Positions 52,691-60,695 of a DNA stretch of 64,000 nucleotides are shown here, one piece after another; the first letter of the stretch is position 1; each line of letters begins with the position of its first letter. The DNA is from G963662905 sp963662905 (lineage in GTDB: Bacteria; Bacteroidota; Bacteroidia; Bacteroidales; WRLA01). The stretch covers positions 1,922,001-1,986,000 of the forward strand of contig CAXXFD010000003.1 in assembly GCA_963662905.2 (NCBI GenBank), in the 5' to 3' direction. Both the position numbers and the translations under genes were made by a program. The notes beneath the pieces are model-generated. The model searched no databases and was not told where the DNA came from. It saw nothing but the letters and a program-made list of their open reading frames with translations.

Positions 52691-52954
52691 ATGACTGGGA
52701 AGGTTAGACAAATTTTATTTGGTTGTACCTTAGGACTGTTCTTGATCATTTCCTCTTCGCTCTATGCCGATGCGCCACCACCACCGGGGGGTAATCCGGT
52801 AACAGGTCGTGCTGGGGCAAATGCAACACCTATTGGCGGCGGCGCATCAATCGGAGGAGGATTACTGATACTGGCAGTGCTTGGAGTAGGTTATGCGGCC
52901 AAAAAATGGTATGATACACGTTTGGATACTGCCAAGTCAACTGATAACGAATAA
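52691..52954 (+). CDS. Small Gly/Pro-rich protein with C-terminal membrane segment, module B
   Basis: An 87-residue paralogue of the module A small protein. Signal peptide (1-26, ending LYAD), Pro-rich spacer (APPPPGGNP), TPIGGGAS, a hydrophobic helix (about 55-70, 'GGGLLILAVLGVGYAA') and a charged end (KKWYDTRLDTAKSTDNE), longer than in module A. The same PIGG-helix-basic order is kept, which shows that the tail is under selection. It sits 50 bp after the large protein and 8 bp before the peptidase-propeller-barrel gene. Function unknown; it may be a sorted or tethered surface peptide. Confidence 0.75.
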   Translation: MTGKVRQILFGCTLGLFLIISSSLYADAPPPPGGNPVTGRAGANATPIGGGASIGGGLLILAVLGVGYAAKKWYDTRLDTAKSTDNE

Positions 52955-52962
52955 TAATTGCT

Positions 52963-55791
52963 TTGAAAGCATTTTATATTATAAAAAAGGAGGGTGTTTT
53001 GAGCATCCTCCTTTTTTGCTTTTTGTCGGCTCCTGCCCTCGCCCAGTTTTACAGCAGCGGCCAGGAGCCTGCTTCTCAAAAATGGTATCAGCTCCAAACC
53101 CAAAATATTTCGGTCGTTTTTCCGGCAGGGCATGAAACCACAGCGAAAAAGTTTGCCGCCCTTCTTCAAAATAATATTTCAGCTTCTTCTCAAAATATGG
53201 GCATTGTACCCAAACCCATTCCGGTCTGGCTGCATATGCACAGCCTGTATTCCAATGGTTTTGTTGCCTGGGCGCCCGACCGTATGGAGATTTATTCTGT
53301 GCCGCCACAGGATTCCTATGCACAGCAGTGGCTACCGCAACTTGCCGTGCATGAATACCGGCATGTTGTTCAATTAAATGCTTTAAATCAAGGTTTTACA
53401 AAAGGGTTGAGCTATGTGTTCGGGCAGCAGGCTACGGGTGCTGTTTTGGGGCTTTACTTGCCCATGTGGTTTATGGAAGGCGATGCCGTAAGCAATGAAA
53501 CCGCATTAACAAAAGCAGGACGGGGCAGGCAGCCGGCATTTGAAAAATACCTCAAAACCCAGCTGCTCCGGGAAGGCCCTTTTTCCTACGCAAAAGCAAC
53601 ATTTGGTTCCTACCGGGATTTTGTGCCAAACCGCTATGAACTGGGCTATTATCTCGTGGCCCGGGCTTATAAAGATTATGGAACGGATTTTTGGAAGCAT
53701 GTGGTTCAAAATGTTGCCCGAAACCCCTGGCAGGTTACGCCCTTTTCCCGGGGCATCAAACAGCAAAGCGGAAAAAATAAATGGCAGTGGTATCAGGGTA
53801 CAATGGATACCTTAAAAACAGATTGGCAGAAGGAAGGCTTTGAGCCGGATTCATTGGATCTGCATCGCATCGAAACGGAAAAGAAATTTTATAGCAATAT
53901 TACAAAGCCGGTCATTACTTCTGATGGAGCTATTATGGCATTGTTCCGCCCCAAAGCTGAAACCGATTTTATCGGGAAAATCCCTAAGGATGGTTCGGTA
54001 CAGAAAATATTCCGTCCGGGCTATTATTTGCCGGATCATGTTTCCCTAACGGAAGATTACTTCCTTTATGCAGAAATCGTCCCGGATTTGCGCTGGTCGA
54101 ACCGAAGTTACAGCCGCATTGTCCTTTATGATTTTTCTACTGCGCGCAAAACGGCCTTAACCGCCAAAGGCCGATGGTACAGCCCGTCCCTGAGCGCGGA
54201 CAGAAAAAAACTACTGGCCATACGCATTGACGAAAACAGTAAAAGCGCTCTGCACATCCGTCACCTAAAAGAAGAAAAAGCTCAGGATTTCTATCCTCCG
54301 CATTCTTTGGAAATTTCAGAACCTGTTTGCTTGGAAAAGCTGGTTTATCTTTTCGCCGTTTCCGAAAAAGGCAAAGGGATTATGGCGCTCAATCCGGAAA
54401 ATGGGCATTGGAGTGTAATCATCCCTTTTGGCAAATATAATTTAAACCACCTCAGTGCTGATGAAAACCAACTGGTTTTTACGGCTTCATTCAGTGGCCT
54501 GGATCAGGTTTACAGCTATCATCTGAAAACCAAAAAACTTTATCAACTGACGCAGGAGCCTTTTGCCGCTGATTTTGGCACAATAAAAAACGACAGCCTG
54601 ATTTACAGTGGATATACCAAAAATGGATTTAGTCCTATCATTCTTTCTGTCGATAAAAATACCCTAAAGGAGGCAAAAGCGTCTGCGCCTAATTTCCCAC
54701 TTGCCGAAGCAATTTCGGATCAGCGCCCTTTAAAATTTTCCAATGATACTGTGCTGCATGAGGAATACCGGATTTCACGATATCGTAAATTTCCGCATTT
54801 GTTTGATTTTCACAGTTGGGGGCCAATCAGCGTCGATGCAGGCAGCTATGAAGTCAAGCCGGGCTTTTCCGTACAGTCGCAAAACCTTTTAAGCACGTCC
54901 TTTTTCTCTGCGGGTTATGAGTATGAAATTAATGATGAATACGGCATCTGGTTTGCGGATTATACTTACAAAGGCTGGTATCCCGAGTTGAGCCTGCGTG
55001 CAGAATACAGCCGGCCATCGCGCAAGCTGGAATATGAAGGGAATTATTACGATTATATTTGGAATCAATACAGCCTGGAAAGCAAGGCTGCCCTGCCTTT
55101 TCATTTGAGCCGTGGGCGCTACGGACGTTTTTTGCAGTTGGAAACAGGCTATAATTACACCTTATTTGATGATGCAGCTTCATCGCAGCTCTTGCGTGGC
55201 CGGCAGGAATATCATATTTTGGATTACCGTTTGTATTTCAGCAATTTAAGGAAGAAGACCGAACTGGATATGTATTCTCGTTTCGGACAGGTACTTGATC
55301 TGAACCTGCGTACTTTACCCTTTCAAGAAGGCGGCGGAAGCCTGTACGCAGCTGAATCATATTTTTATTTGCCGGCTTTGGCGCGCCATCACGGGCTGGG
55401 ACTTTATGCGGCCTATCAGCAAAGAAATTCCAATGGCGACATTTTCTCGTCTGTGGTTTCCTATCCACGCGGCATCAGCGGACAGCGAAATGAAAAACTC
55501 TGGTCGTTTCGCCTAAACTACAAAATGCCACTGGCTTACCCTGATTGGACGATTAACGGTTTGCTTTACCTGAAGCGGCTGAAAGCAACTTTCTTTTTCG
55601 ATTATGCCCGTGGATTTGATGCCGATCAGTGGCATGAATACAAAACAATCGGTGCAGAGCTTAATGCCGACCTGCATCTTTTTGAGATGATCGCCCCCAT
55701 GGATGTGGGTTTGCGCAGCATTTACCTGCCCGAAGCAAAAAACTGGCGCATTGAATTTCTGCTGCGCATTGATTTTGTGTCGCTTTATTAG
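52963..55791 (+). CDS. Exported gluzincin-like peptidase / beta-propeller / outer-membrane barrel protein
   Basis: A 942-residue protein starting with TTG (no in-frame ATG before the signal peptide; a stop lies at 52945). Signal peptide 1-27 (PALAQ). Residues about 40-260 resemble a peptidase_MA-type gluzincin: HEYRH (H130-H134) with a downstream WFMEGDA block giving Glu172 as third zinc ligand. A TolB/PD40-like beta-propeller follows (about 290-570), then many amphipathic strands ending in aromatic residues ('FLLRIDFVSLY') typical of an outer-membrane barrel (about 620-942). It starts 8 bp after the small protein gene, so it is probably translated from the same message. Confidence 0.75.
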   Translation: MKAFYIIKKEGVLSILLFCFLSAPALAQFYSSGQEPASQKWYQLQTQNISVVFPAGHETTAKKFAALLQNNISASSQNMGIVPKPIPVWLHMHSLYSNGFVAWAPDRMEIYSVPPQDSYAQQWLPQLAVHEYRHVVQLNALNQGFTKGLSYVFGQQATGAVLGLYLPMWFMEGDAVSNETALTKAGRGRQPAFEKYLKTQLLREGPFSYAKATFGSYRDFVPNRYELGYYLVARAYKDYGTDFWKHVVQNVARNPWQVTPFSRGIKQQSGKNKWQWYQGTMDTLKTDWQKEGFEPDSLDLHRIETEKKFYSNITKPVITSDGAIMALFRPKAETDFIGKIPKDGSVQKIFRPGYYLPDHVSLTEDYFLYAEIVPDLRWSNRSYSRIVLYDFSTARKTALTAKGRWYSPSLSADRKKLLAIRIDENSKSALHIRHLKEEKAQDFYPPHSLEISEPVCLEKLVYLFAVSEKGKGIMALNPENGHWSVIIPFGKYNLNHLSADENQLVFTASFSGLDQVYSYHLKTKKLYQLTQEPFAADFGTIKNDSLIYSGYTKNGFSPIILSVDKNTLKEAKASAPNFPLAEAISDQRPLKFSNDTVLHEEYRISRYRKFPHLFDFHSWGPISVDAGSYEVKPGFSVQSQNLLSTSFFSAGYEYEINDEYGIWFADYTYKGWYPELSLRAEYSRPSRKLEYEGNYYDYIWNQYSLESKAALPFHLSRGRYGRFLQLETGYNYTLFDDAASSQLLRGRQEYHILDYRLYFSNLRKKTELDMYSRFGQVLDLNLRTLPFQEGGGSLYAAESYFYLPALARHHGLGLYAAYQQRNSNGDIFSSVVSYPRGISGQRNEKLWSFRLNYKMPLAYPDWTINGLLYLKRLKATFFFDYARGFDADQWHEYKTIGAELNADLHLFEMIAPMDVGLRSIYLPEAKNWRIEFLLRIDFVSLY

Positions 55792-56064
55792 TTTTGGGTG
55801 TTTCGCAAAATATTCATAACAAAATAAATCTCCTTTAGAGCCTGAAACGCTCAGGAGAGCACCCACTCCTGCCGTGCCTGCCTTAAGCCGGATATCCACT
55901 ATTATTTTTAAAAAACGGCTCATGTTTATGGGAAATATAAGCGCTTTTCAAACGGATAAGGCCGCATGTATTTGTCAGAAGCAGTGTAAGCGCGCATCCG
56001 AAAGCCCTATCCCCACGGAATACTTCAAAATACTTCTCTTTGAGGACATCCTGTTCTCTTGATA

Positions 56065-56152
56065 TTTTCATGCGCATTAAAAATGATTTTGATGCGCATA
56101 AAAAATAATTTTCACGCGCATGAAAAAATATTTTTATGCGCATCATAATTTA
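56065..56152. repeat. Four 22-bp tandem repeats each centred on a palindromic octamer
   Basis: The octamer ATGCGCAT occurs at 56070-56077, 56092-56099 and 56136-56143, with ACGCGCAT at 56114-56121. The spacing is exactly 22 bp each time. Each copy is flanked by T-rich sequence on the left and A-rich sequence on the right, so the whole unit is close to a dyad. This is a designed-looking binding array (about two helical turns per unit), ending 80 bp before the HU-related start codon. Confidence 0.8.
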
Positions 56153-56192
56153 TTTCTACAAGCATTATAAATATTTTATATACTTGTAGAAA
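56153..56192. promoter_or_regulatory. 10-bp inverted repeat next to the palindrome array
   Basis: TTTCTACAAG (56153-56162) and CTTGTAGAAA (56183-56192) are perfect inverted arms with a 20-bp AT-rich centre, abutting the tandem array and 40 bp before the start codon. A hairpin or a two-site operator are both possible. Confidence 0.6.
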
Positions 56193-56232
56193 ATATAACA
56201 GTTAATAACATCCCGACAAAACAAACAGGATT

Positions 56233-56619
56233 ATGGCAATTCCTTATCAGGCAGTTAAAACGGCTCAGGCTGGCGTAAACGGTGGCGGGCAATACAAATA
56301 TTATGCACGGGCAGGCAAAAGGGAACTCTACAGTTACCGCGAGCTGAGCAAAAGCATTGCAAAAATATCAACGGTAAGCGAAATAGATGCGGCAGCAGTT
56401 TTGGCTGCTTTTGCCAAATTAATTCCCGACCTGTTAAAAGAAGGAAAAAGCATCGACTTAGGCGACCTGGGAATACTCAGCGTGCACCTGAAGTCGGAAG
56501 GCCGTGAGAGCGATGAGGATGTTCGCCCAAATACCATAAAAGGGGTACGGATCCATTTCCGCCCTTCGGTACAATTGAAAAAAGAAATGAATAATGCCGA
56601 ATTTCGGAAGATGCAGTAG
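56233..56619 (+). CDS. HU-related DNA-binding protein (Bacteroidota type)
   Basis: A 128-residue protein of the HU/IHF superfamily as found in Bacteroidota, with the N-terminal 'MAIPYQAVKTAQAG' lead and HU core: 'YRELSKSIAKISTVSEIDAAAVLAAF' (dimer helices), 'GKSIDLGDLGILSVHLKSEG' (beta) and the DNA-arm region 'RPNTIKGVRIHFRPSVQLKKEM'. Such proteins bend or coat DNA. It stands alone, with a very unusual array of palindromic repeats upstream that may be its own control site. Several copies usually exist per genome, often near mobile or surface loci. Confidence 0.9.
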   Translation: MAIPYQAVKTAQAGVNGGGQYKYYARAGKRELYSYRELSKSIAKISTVSEIDAAAVLAAFAKLIPDLLKEGKSIDLGDLGILSVHLKSEGRESDEDVRPNTIKGVRIHFRPSVQLKKEMNNAEFRKMQ

Positions 56620-56873
56620 CTTATTAAGTTGATTTAAAGGACATTTACATGGCCTTGCCCAGGGCAAACGCATCTTGAACAAGCTATATTTGTCAGGCTG
56701 GATATTTGTTGCGGTTGAAAAAAACTTACGTCTTGTGTCAGATTGATATATTACAGTTTTTCTGTTTGAAAGCACAAAGCAGCAAATTGCCTCATTTGCG
56801 AAAACCAGAGGGTTATAAGCTTAACAAGAACCCTCAACAGCCTGAAAATGCCGCAAAAAGATAAATCGGCTTA

Positions 56874-56992
56874 GACCGCAGAGCGGTCAAATATGTATAA
56901 AGAGTTACCACAGAACGCCACATACGACCCCATCCGGGGTCGAACCTTTAATTAACATTTCCTTTTATAGATATGCAATCCCTTTGGGATTG
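56874..56992. repeat. Cluster of three short palindromic repeats
   Basis: GACCGC/GCGGTC (56874-56888), CGACCCC/GGGGTCG (56925-56942) and CAATCCC/GGGATTG (56976-56992) follow each other. None has a T run. Their GC-rich stems and AT-rich spacing resemble the dispersed REP-like intergenic elements common in Bacteroidota genomes. Confidence 0.55.
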
Positions 56993-57541
56993 AAGCCGAA
57001 ATGGATTTAGACAACTAACAGCTTTATTATCAATGAATTTGAAATGCATAGGAATAGGATTGTCAAAGAATGGTATAATATTTATGATGCGTTTGCCCTG
57101 TGGCCTTGCCCACTTTTCACGGATTTATTGCAGCATGTAACAAGCTGTTTTCAATCTATTTAGAGTTCGTCAATAGAATCAGGTTTCCGGTTCAGAATGT
57201 TCGAGATCAAGGTGTTATGCTGCGATGTGCTGAGCTTGCCGAAGTAACTGGTTTCAATACCAGGAATAACGCTGAGATCTTAGTTTTTATCCATAGTGTC
57301 CGTTACTTTCCTATAACTACGGGACTTGCCCGAAAAATGCACATCCCGATACTTCGCGGATTCTGCTTTTTTGGGCTGCACAAGCCTCCATATCGAGCTT
57401 TCCGGCTCAAAAACACGACTTTATGGACAAGCAGCAAATAGAAGCAAGAGAATCATTTCAGTGATTTTCAGATAAAAAGATTCAGCAATTCCGCGTTAAA
57501 AAAGCCTAACTCGCAAAACCGTGAAAATAAAGGGGATATAA

Positions 57542-57574
57542 TTTAGGTCAGAAATATTTTTCGCACTATTTTTG
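57542..57574 (+). promoter_or_regulatory. Promoter of the second small-RNA candidate
   Basis: TTTA (57542-57545) and an exact -7 box TATTTTTG (57567-57574) are 21 bases apart, close to the Bacteroidota consensus. Transcription would start near 57580; no coding frame follows directly. Confidence 0.5.
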
Positions 57575-57579
57575 CATGC

Positions 57580-57742
57580 AATTGGCCTGACACCTTCAAT
57601 AACATTTGCTAAGGTGTAAGTTGTTGATTATAAATTAGTTAACCACAAACAGGCGAATGACCGCCATTCCTAGGGGATGTGGGTTTCATGTTTTTTTAAT
57701 TAAAAAACGCCGGGGCTAAGCCACGTATACCGGCGTTTTTGT
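57580..57742 (+). ncRNA. Candidate structured small RNA, about 160 nt
   Basis: This segment lies between a good promoter match and a strong intrinsic terminator and has no coding frame. Helices that can form are ACACCTT with AAGGTGT (57590-57596 and 57614-57620), GGCG with CGCC (in 57650-57670), an outer AACCACA with TGTGGGTT pairing, and a terminal hairpin. It could be a free small RNA or a leader that controls the transposase gene 170 bp downstream. No known family recognised. Confidence 0.45.
57703..57742 (+). terminator. Strong intrinsic terminator
   Basis: AAAAACGCCGG (57703-57713) pairs perfectly with CCGGCGTTTTT (57730-57740); the loop contains a nested GGC/GCC. The T run is part of the stem, and the symmetric A/T ends allow function in both directions. 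Confidence 0.85.
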
Positions 57743-57789
57743 TTACCGCTAAGATACTGCAATTCAGCGAAATGACCAAAAATTTTATC

Positions 57790-59262
57790 GTTTTTTTGTT
57801 ATATTTTTGCAATTATTTTCTATACTTCGTATATTATATAGAAGACGGAAAAATTGAGAAAAAGGGCTAGGTGCAAAGCCAAAATCGAATTGCACCAAAT
57901 TTTCACCTTCACAATGCAGGTGAGTATAACCATCAAGCGGCATTTCCCGGATTTTTTGAATCTTCTCGCCCAAGTAAGCGATCAGCGCAAACAACCAATT
58001 TACAAAGTTGAGGAATTATTGATGGCAGTAGTGGCGATGTTCCTTTTTAAGCGTGGTTCCAGAAACCATGCAGACAACACCGCTAGAAAAGGAAGTTATT
58101 GTTTTAATTTTGAAAGGCTTTTCGGTTGTAGGCTGCCCGATCTGGACACTTCCAACAGACTGCTTAAACAACTGGACCCAAAAGAATTGGAAGAGATAAA
58201 GCGAAAGATGGTACAGCTGCTCTTAAGAGCGAAAGTATTGAATAAATACAAACTCTTTGGACTCTATCACCTTATAGGGATTGATGCCACAGGAACTCAT
58301 AGTTTTGATTACGAACCTTATCCCGAATGTCCTTATAAAACATACAAGAGCGGAAAGCGGACATGGACAGCCTATGTACTGGAAGCAAAGATTATGTGTG
58401 GAAACGGATTTAGTTTTTCAATGGCTACTGAATGGGTCAAAAACCCCATAAACCAAGATTATGAAAAACAGGATTGTGAACTAAAGGCCTTTAAACGGCT
58501 CAGCGAAAAGATCAGGCAGATGTATCCACGCCTACCGATCGCCATTGCGGCCGATGGACTGTACCCCAACGATAATGTCTTTAAAACTTGCGCTTCCAAC
58601 CAATGGCGGTTTATCATCACCCTCAAAGATGGCAACCTTCCCAGCATATGGGAGGAAGTAAACCTACTCAAAAAAGCAGGTGCCCTTACTACAGAAAAAA
58701 CCTATGACATCCATGGGCAGCACAAAATCTCCACCGAATATTGTTTTCTTAACAGTATTGCTTATAAAACACACAATATCAACTTTTTGGAAACACAAAT
58801 TGTCACAACGACCATACAAAATAACGAGCTGCCTGTTAAAGAGCGTTTTGTCCATATTACTGATTTAGAGGTTACAAACAAAAATGCTAAAACCATAAGT
58901 GATTACGGGCGTTTAAGATGGAAAATTGAAAACGAAGGCTTTAATGCACAAAAAAATTCTGGCTATAATCTATCGCACAAATACTCTAGAACATCGTTTT
59001 GCGCAACCCAGAATTATTATCAATGCTTGCAAATAGCCCACATGATAAATCAATTGGCACATAAATCCCAGCGCGTCCAGAAAATGATATCAAGCCATGA
59101 TTCTTTGAAATCCTTCGAGGAATGCATTATAGTTTTATTGATTGCAGGTAATCTTACTGATTTTCCCACGCCAAACTTTAGCTGCCAGATGAGATACTGA
59201 AACTAAAAAAAACAGAGAACCCCTGCTCAAACATTCAGGGCAAAACCTATTAACAAAAAAAG
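57790..59262 (+). mobile_element. Candidate insertion sequence carrying the transposase
   Basis: The left end TTTTTTTGTTATATTTTTGC (near 57791-57810) resembles the reverse complement of the right end (59240-59262), which reads TTTTTTTGTTAATAGG then TTTTGC. The match has a short gap and is AT-rich, so the ends are tentative. No target duplication was confirmed. Confidence 0.35.
57914..59200 (+). CDS. IS4-like DDE transposase
   Basis: A 428-residue transposase. The DDE residues are visible as Asp in IGIDATGTHSFD, Asp in IAADGLYPND and Glu in the YREK-like block YGRLRWKIENEGFN. The N-terminal helical domain ('YKVEELLMAVVAMFLFKRGSRNH') is typical of this IS4-related group. I start at the ATG 57914 (MQVSITIKRHF); a TTG 20 codons upstream is less likely. 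The frame is intact, so the element may still be active. Weak imperfect terminal repeats may be at 57790-57810 and 59240-59262 (T-rich then TTTTGC), giving an element of about 1.5 kb. Confidence 0.82.
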   Translation: MQVSITIKRHFPDFLNLLAQVSDQRKQPIYKVEELLMAVVAMFLFKRGSRNHADNTARKGSYCFNFERLFGCRLPDLDTSNRLLKQLDPKELEEIKRKMVQLLLRAKVLNKYKLFGLYHLIGIDATGTHSFDYEPYPECPYKTYKSGKRTWTAYVLEAKIMCGNGFSFSMATEWVKNPINQDYEKQDCELKAFKRLSEKIRQMYPRLPIAIAADGLYPNDNVFKTCASNQWRFIITLKDGNLPSIWEEVNLLKKAGALTTEKTYDIHGQHKISTEYCFLNSIAYKTHNINFLETQIVTTTIQNNELPVKERFVHITDLEVTNKNAKTISDYGRLRWKIENEGFNAQKNSGYNLSHKYSRTSFCATQNYYQCLQIAHMINQLAHKSQRVQKMISSHDSLKSFEECIIVLLIAGNLTDFPTPNFSCQMRY

Positions 59263-59401
59263 GAGGTAATTTTTTAAGTCATAACGATGAAGGCAACTGG
59301 CTAAATGCTGGCAGGTAAAACTATGCCCAGTAGTTTTAATGCCAAATGATCTTTCTATGAAAATAACTTCTTGCGGAATTGCTGAAAAGATTCATTTCAT
59401 T

Positions 59402-59432
59402 TTGCTTTCTCAGAAAAAAGATGGATCTTTGC
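59402..59432 (+). promoter_or_regulatory. Promoter of rpsP
   Basis: TTTG (59402-59405) and GATCTTTG (59425-59432; one mismatch to TAnnTTTG) are 19 bases apart, the expected Bacteroidota spacing. The rpsP start is 62 bases further on, leaving room for a leader. Confidence 0.6.
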
Positions 59433-59494
59433 AGCCCTTTTTAAAATTTAGACGAGTTCTATAACCTAAGCAATTGCTTAAAAATTAAAAGATT

Positions 59495-60082
59495 ATGTCA
59501 GTAAAAATGAGATTATCCCGACATGGTAAAAAAGGTCAGCCTTTTTATCATATCGTAATTGCGGATTCTCGTGCACCACGTGATGGTAGGTTTATTGCAA
59601 AAATCGGCACGTACAATCCCCTTACCAATCCAGCAGTAATCGACCTGGATTTCGAATCTGCACTGGAATGGTACCAAAAAGGAGCACAGCCCTCCGACAC
59701 TGTTCGTGCAATTCTTTCATACAAAGGCATCCTTTACAGAAACCACCTATTGGGCGGTGTGAAAAAAGGCGCTTTCAGTCAGGAAGAAGCCGATGTGAAA
59801 TTCAAAAAATGGCTGGAAGAAAAAGAAGCAAAAATCAGCGCACAAAAATCGCAGGTTGATGAAGGCGAACGCAAAATCCTAAAGGATCGCCTGGAAGCAG
59901 AAAAAGAAGTAAACGAAGCCCGTATGGCTGAAATCAAGAAAAGGCGCGCCGAAGAGCTTAAAGCTCAGGAAGAAGCTGCAATCGCTGCCGCAAAAGAAGC
60001 TGCCGCTGCATTAGCAGAAGCCAAAGGCGAAGCTCCTCAGGAAACCGAAGAGCAAGCTGAAGAAGCCGCTACAGAAGAATAG
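59495..60082 (+). CDS. rpsP: 30S ribosomal protein S16 with long acidic/alanine tail
   Basis: A 195-residue S16. Residues 1-85 are the conserved core: 'MSVKMRLSRHGKKGQPFYHIVIADSRAPRDGRFI' region (split here only for reading), then 'GTYNPL' and 'GAQPSDTVRAIL'. Residues about 100-195 are a coiled-coil and Ala/Glu/Lys-rich extension, which is usual for Bacteroidota S16. S16 stabilises the 30S body near the helix 15/17 region. rimM follows after a terminator, as in many bacteria. Confidence 0.95.
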   Translation: MSVKMRLSRHGKKGQPFYHIVIADSRAPRDGRFIAKIGTYNPLTNPAVIDLDFESALEWYQKGAQPSDTVRAILSYKGILYRNHLLGGVKKGAFSQEEADVKFKKWLEEKEAKISAQKSQVDEGERKILKDRLEAEKEVNEARMAEIKKRRAEELKAQEEAAIAAAKEAAAALAEAKGEAPQETEEQAEEAATEE

Positions 60083-60099
60083 TTTTATTCGAAAATACA

Positions 60100-60135
60100 C
60101 TGAAAACCGGGAGAAAAATCTTCCGGTTTTTTTTA
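60100..60135 (+). terminator. Intrinsic terminator of rpsP
   Basis: AAAACCGG (60103-60110) pairs with CCGGTTTT (60123-60130), with an added AG/CT pair in the loop, followed by more T. It lies between rpsP and rimM, so rimM depends on read-through or its own promoter; TAACTTTG (60147-60154) is a -7 match only 5 bases before the rimM start. Confidence 0.8.
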
Positions 60136-60158
60136 TTTTTGGAGCATAACTTTGTGCA

Positions 60159-60695
60159 ATGAACAAAAACGACTGTTATTTCCTGGGCTACACAAAAAAG
60201 CCTCATGGCACTCAAGGCCACATCCTCGCTTTTCTGGATGTTGATGATCCTTTTGAGTACGAAAAAATCAATATGTTTTTCCTCGAAATGGAAAGCGGCC
60301 TGATACCCTTTTTTATCGAAAAAATCCAAATAAGGAAAAAAGGCGAGGTTTTGCTGAAACTGGAAGATGTTCAGGATGATACAGCTGCCGCCAGATTGAA
60401 AGGCCGCGAAATGTATCTGCCTTTAAACATGCTCCCAAAACTCGATGGCAATAAATTCTATTATCACGAAATTATTGGTTTCCGTGTCATCGATCAAACA
60501 AAAGGGAAAATTGGCACAATTACAAAAGTGATTGAAATGCCTCAAAATGACTTATTTAGTGTGCAAACAGAAGACGAAAAAGAAATCCTGATCCCCATTA
60601 ATGATGATATCATCAAAAATGTGGAACGCACAGCGAAGGAAATCCATATTGATGCACCTGAAGGTCTGATTGACCTTTACCTTGACGGGCAGTGA
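60159..60695 (+). CDS. rimM: Ribosome maturation factor RimM
   Basis: A 178-residue two-domain protein: an N-terminal RimM beta-barrel ('DCYFLGYTKKPHGTQGHILAF', with the conserved G-Y-x-K-x-H-G-x-x-G) and a C-terminal PRC-barrel (about 95-178, 'YYHEIIGFRVID', 'PINDDIIKNVE'). RimM binds S19 and helps fold the 30S head. Its stop overlaps the GTG start of the methyltransferase gene (GTGA), so translation is coupled. Confidence 0.93.
   Translation: MNKNDCYFLGYTKKPHGTQGHILAFLDVDDPFEYEKINMFFLEMESGLIPFFIEKIQIRKKGEVLLKLEDVQDDTAAARLKGREMYLPLNMLPKLDGNKFYYHEIIGFRVIDQTKGKIGTITKVIEMPQNDLFSVQTEDEKEILIPINDDIIKNVERTAKEIHIDAPEGLIDLYLDGQ

Larger units (their letters stand above)
55792..56232. other. 441-bp gene-free region upstream of the HU-related gene
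   Basis: No gene is visible. The right half holds the four-copy 22-bp palindrome array (56065-56152) and the 10-bp inverted repeat (56153-56192), so it looks like a dense control region for the HU-related gene. The left half holds a small hairpin (GAGCCTGA/TCAGG near 55838-55858) and nothing else recognisable. Confidence 0.6.
56620..57913. other. 1.3-kb gene-free region with palindromic repeats and a small-RNA candidate
   Basis: No protein gene can be supported; frames here are short and without family features. The left part has three short palindromes within 120 bp (56874-56992), resembling intergenic palindromic repeats of Bacteroidota. The right part has a promoter-like site and a structured segment that ends in a strong hairpin (57580-57742). 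The last 100 bp lead into the transposase gene. The region looks like accumulated mobile-element or repeat debris. Confidence 0.55.

Noticed and set aside
56065..56152. Possible CRISPR array
   Set aside because: Units are 22 bp without unique spacers, only four copies, and no cas genes are present.
57100..57441. Open frame of 113 codons starting with GTG
   Set aside because: No family features, no promoter or signal peptide, unusual composition, and it lies in repeat-rich DNA. I treat it as chance.
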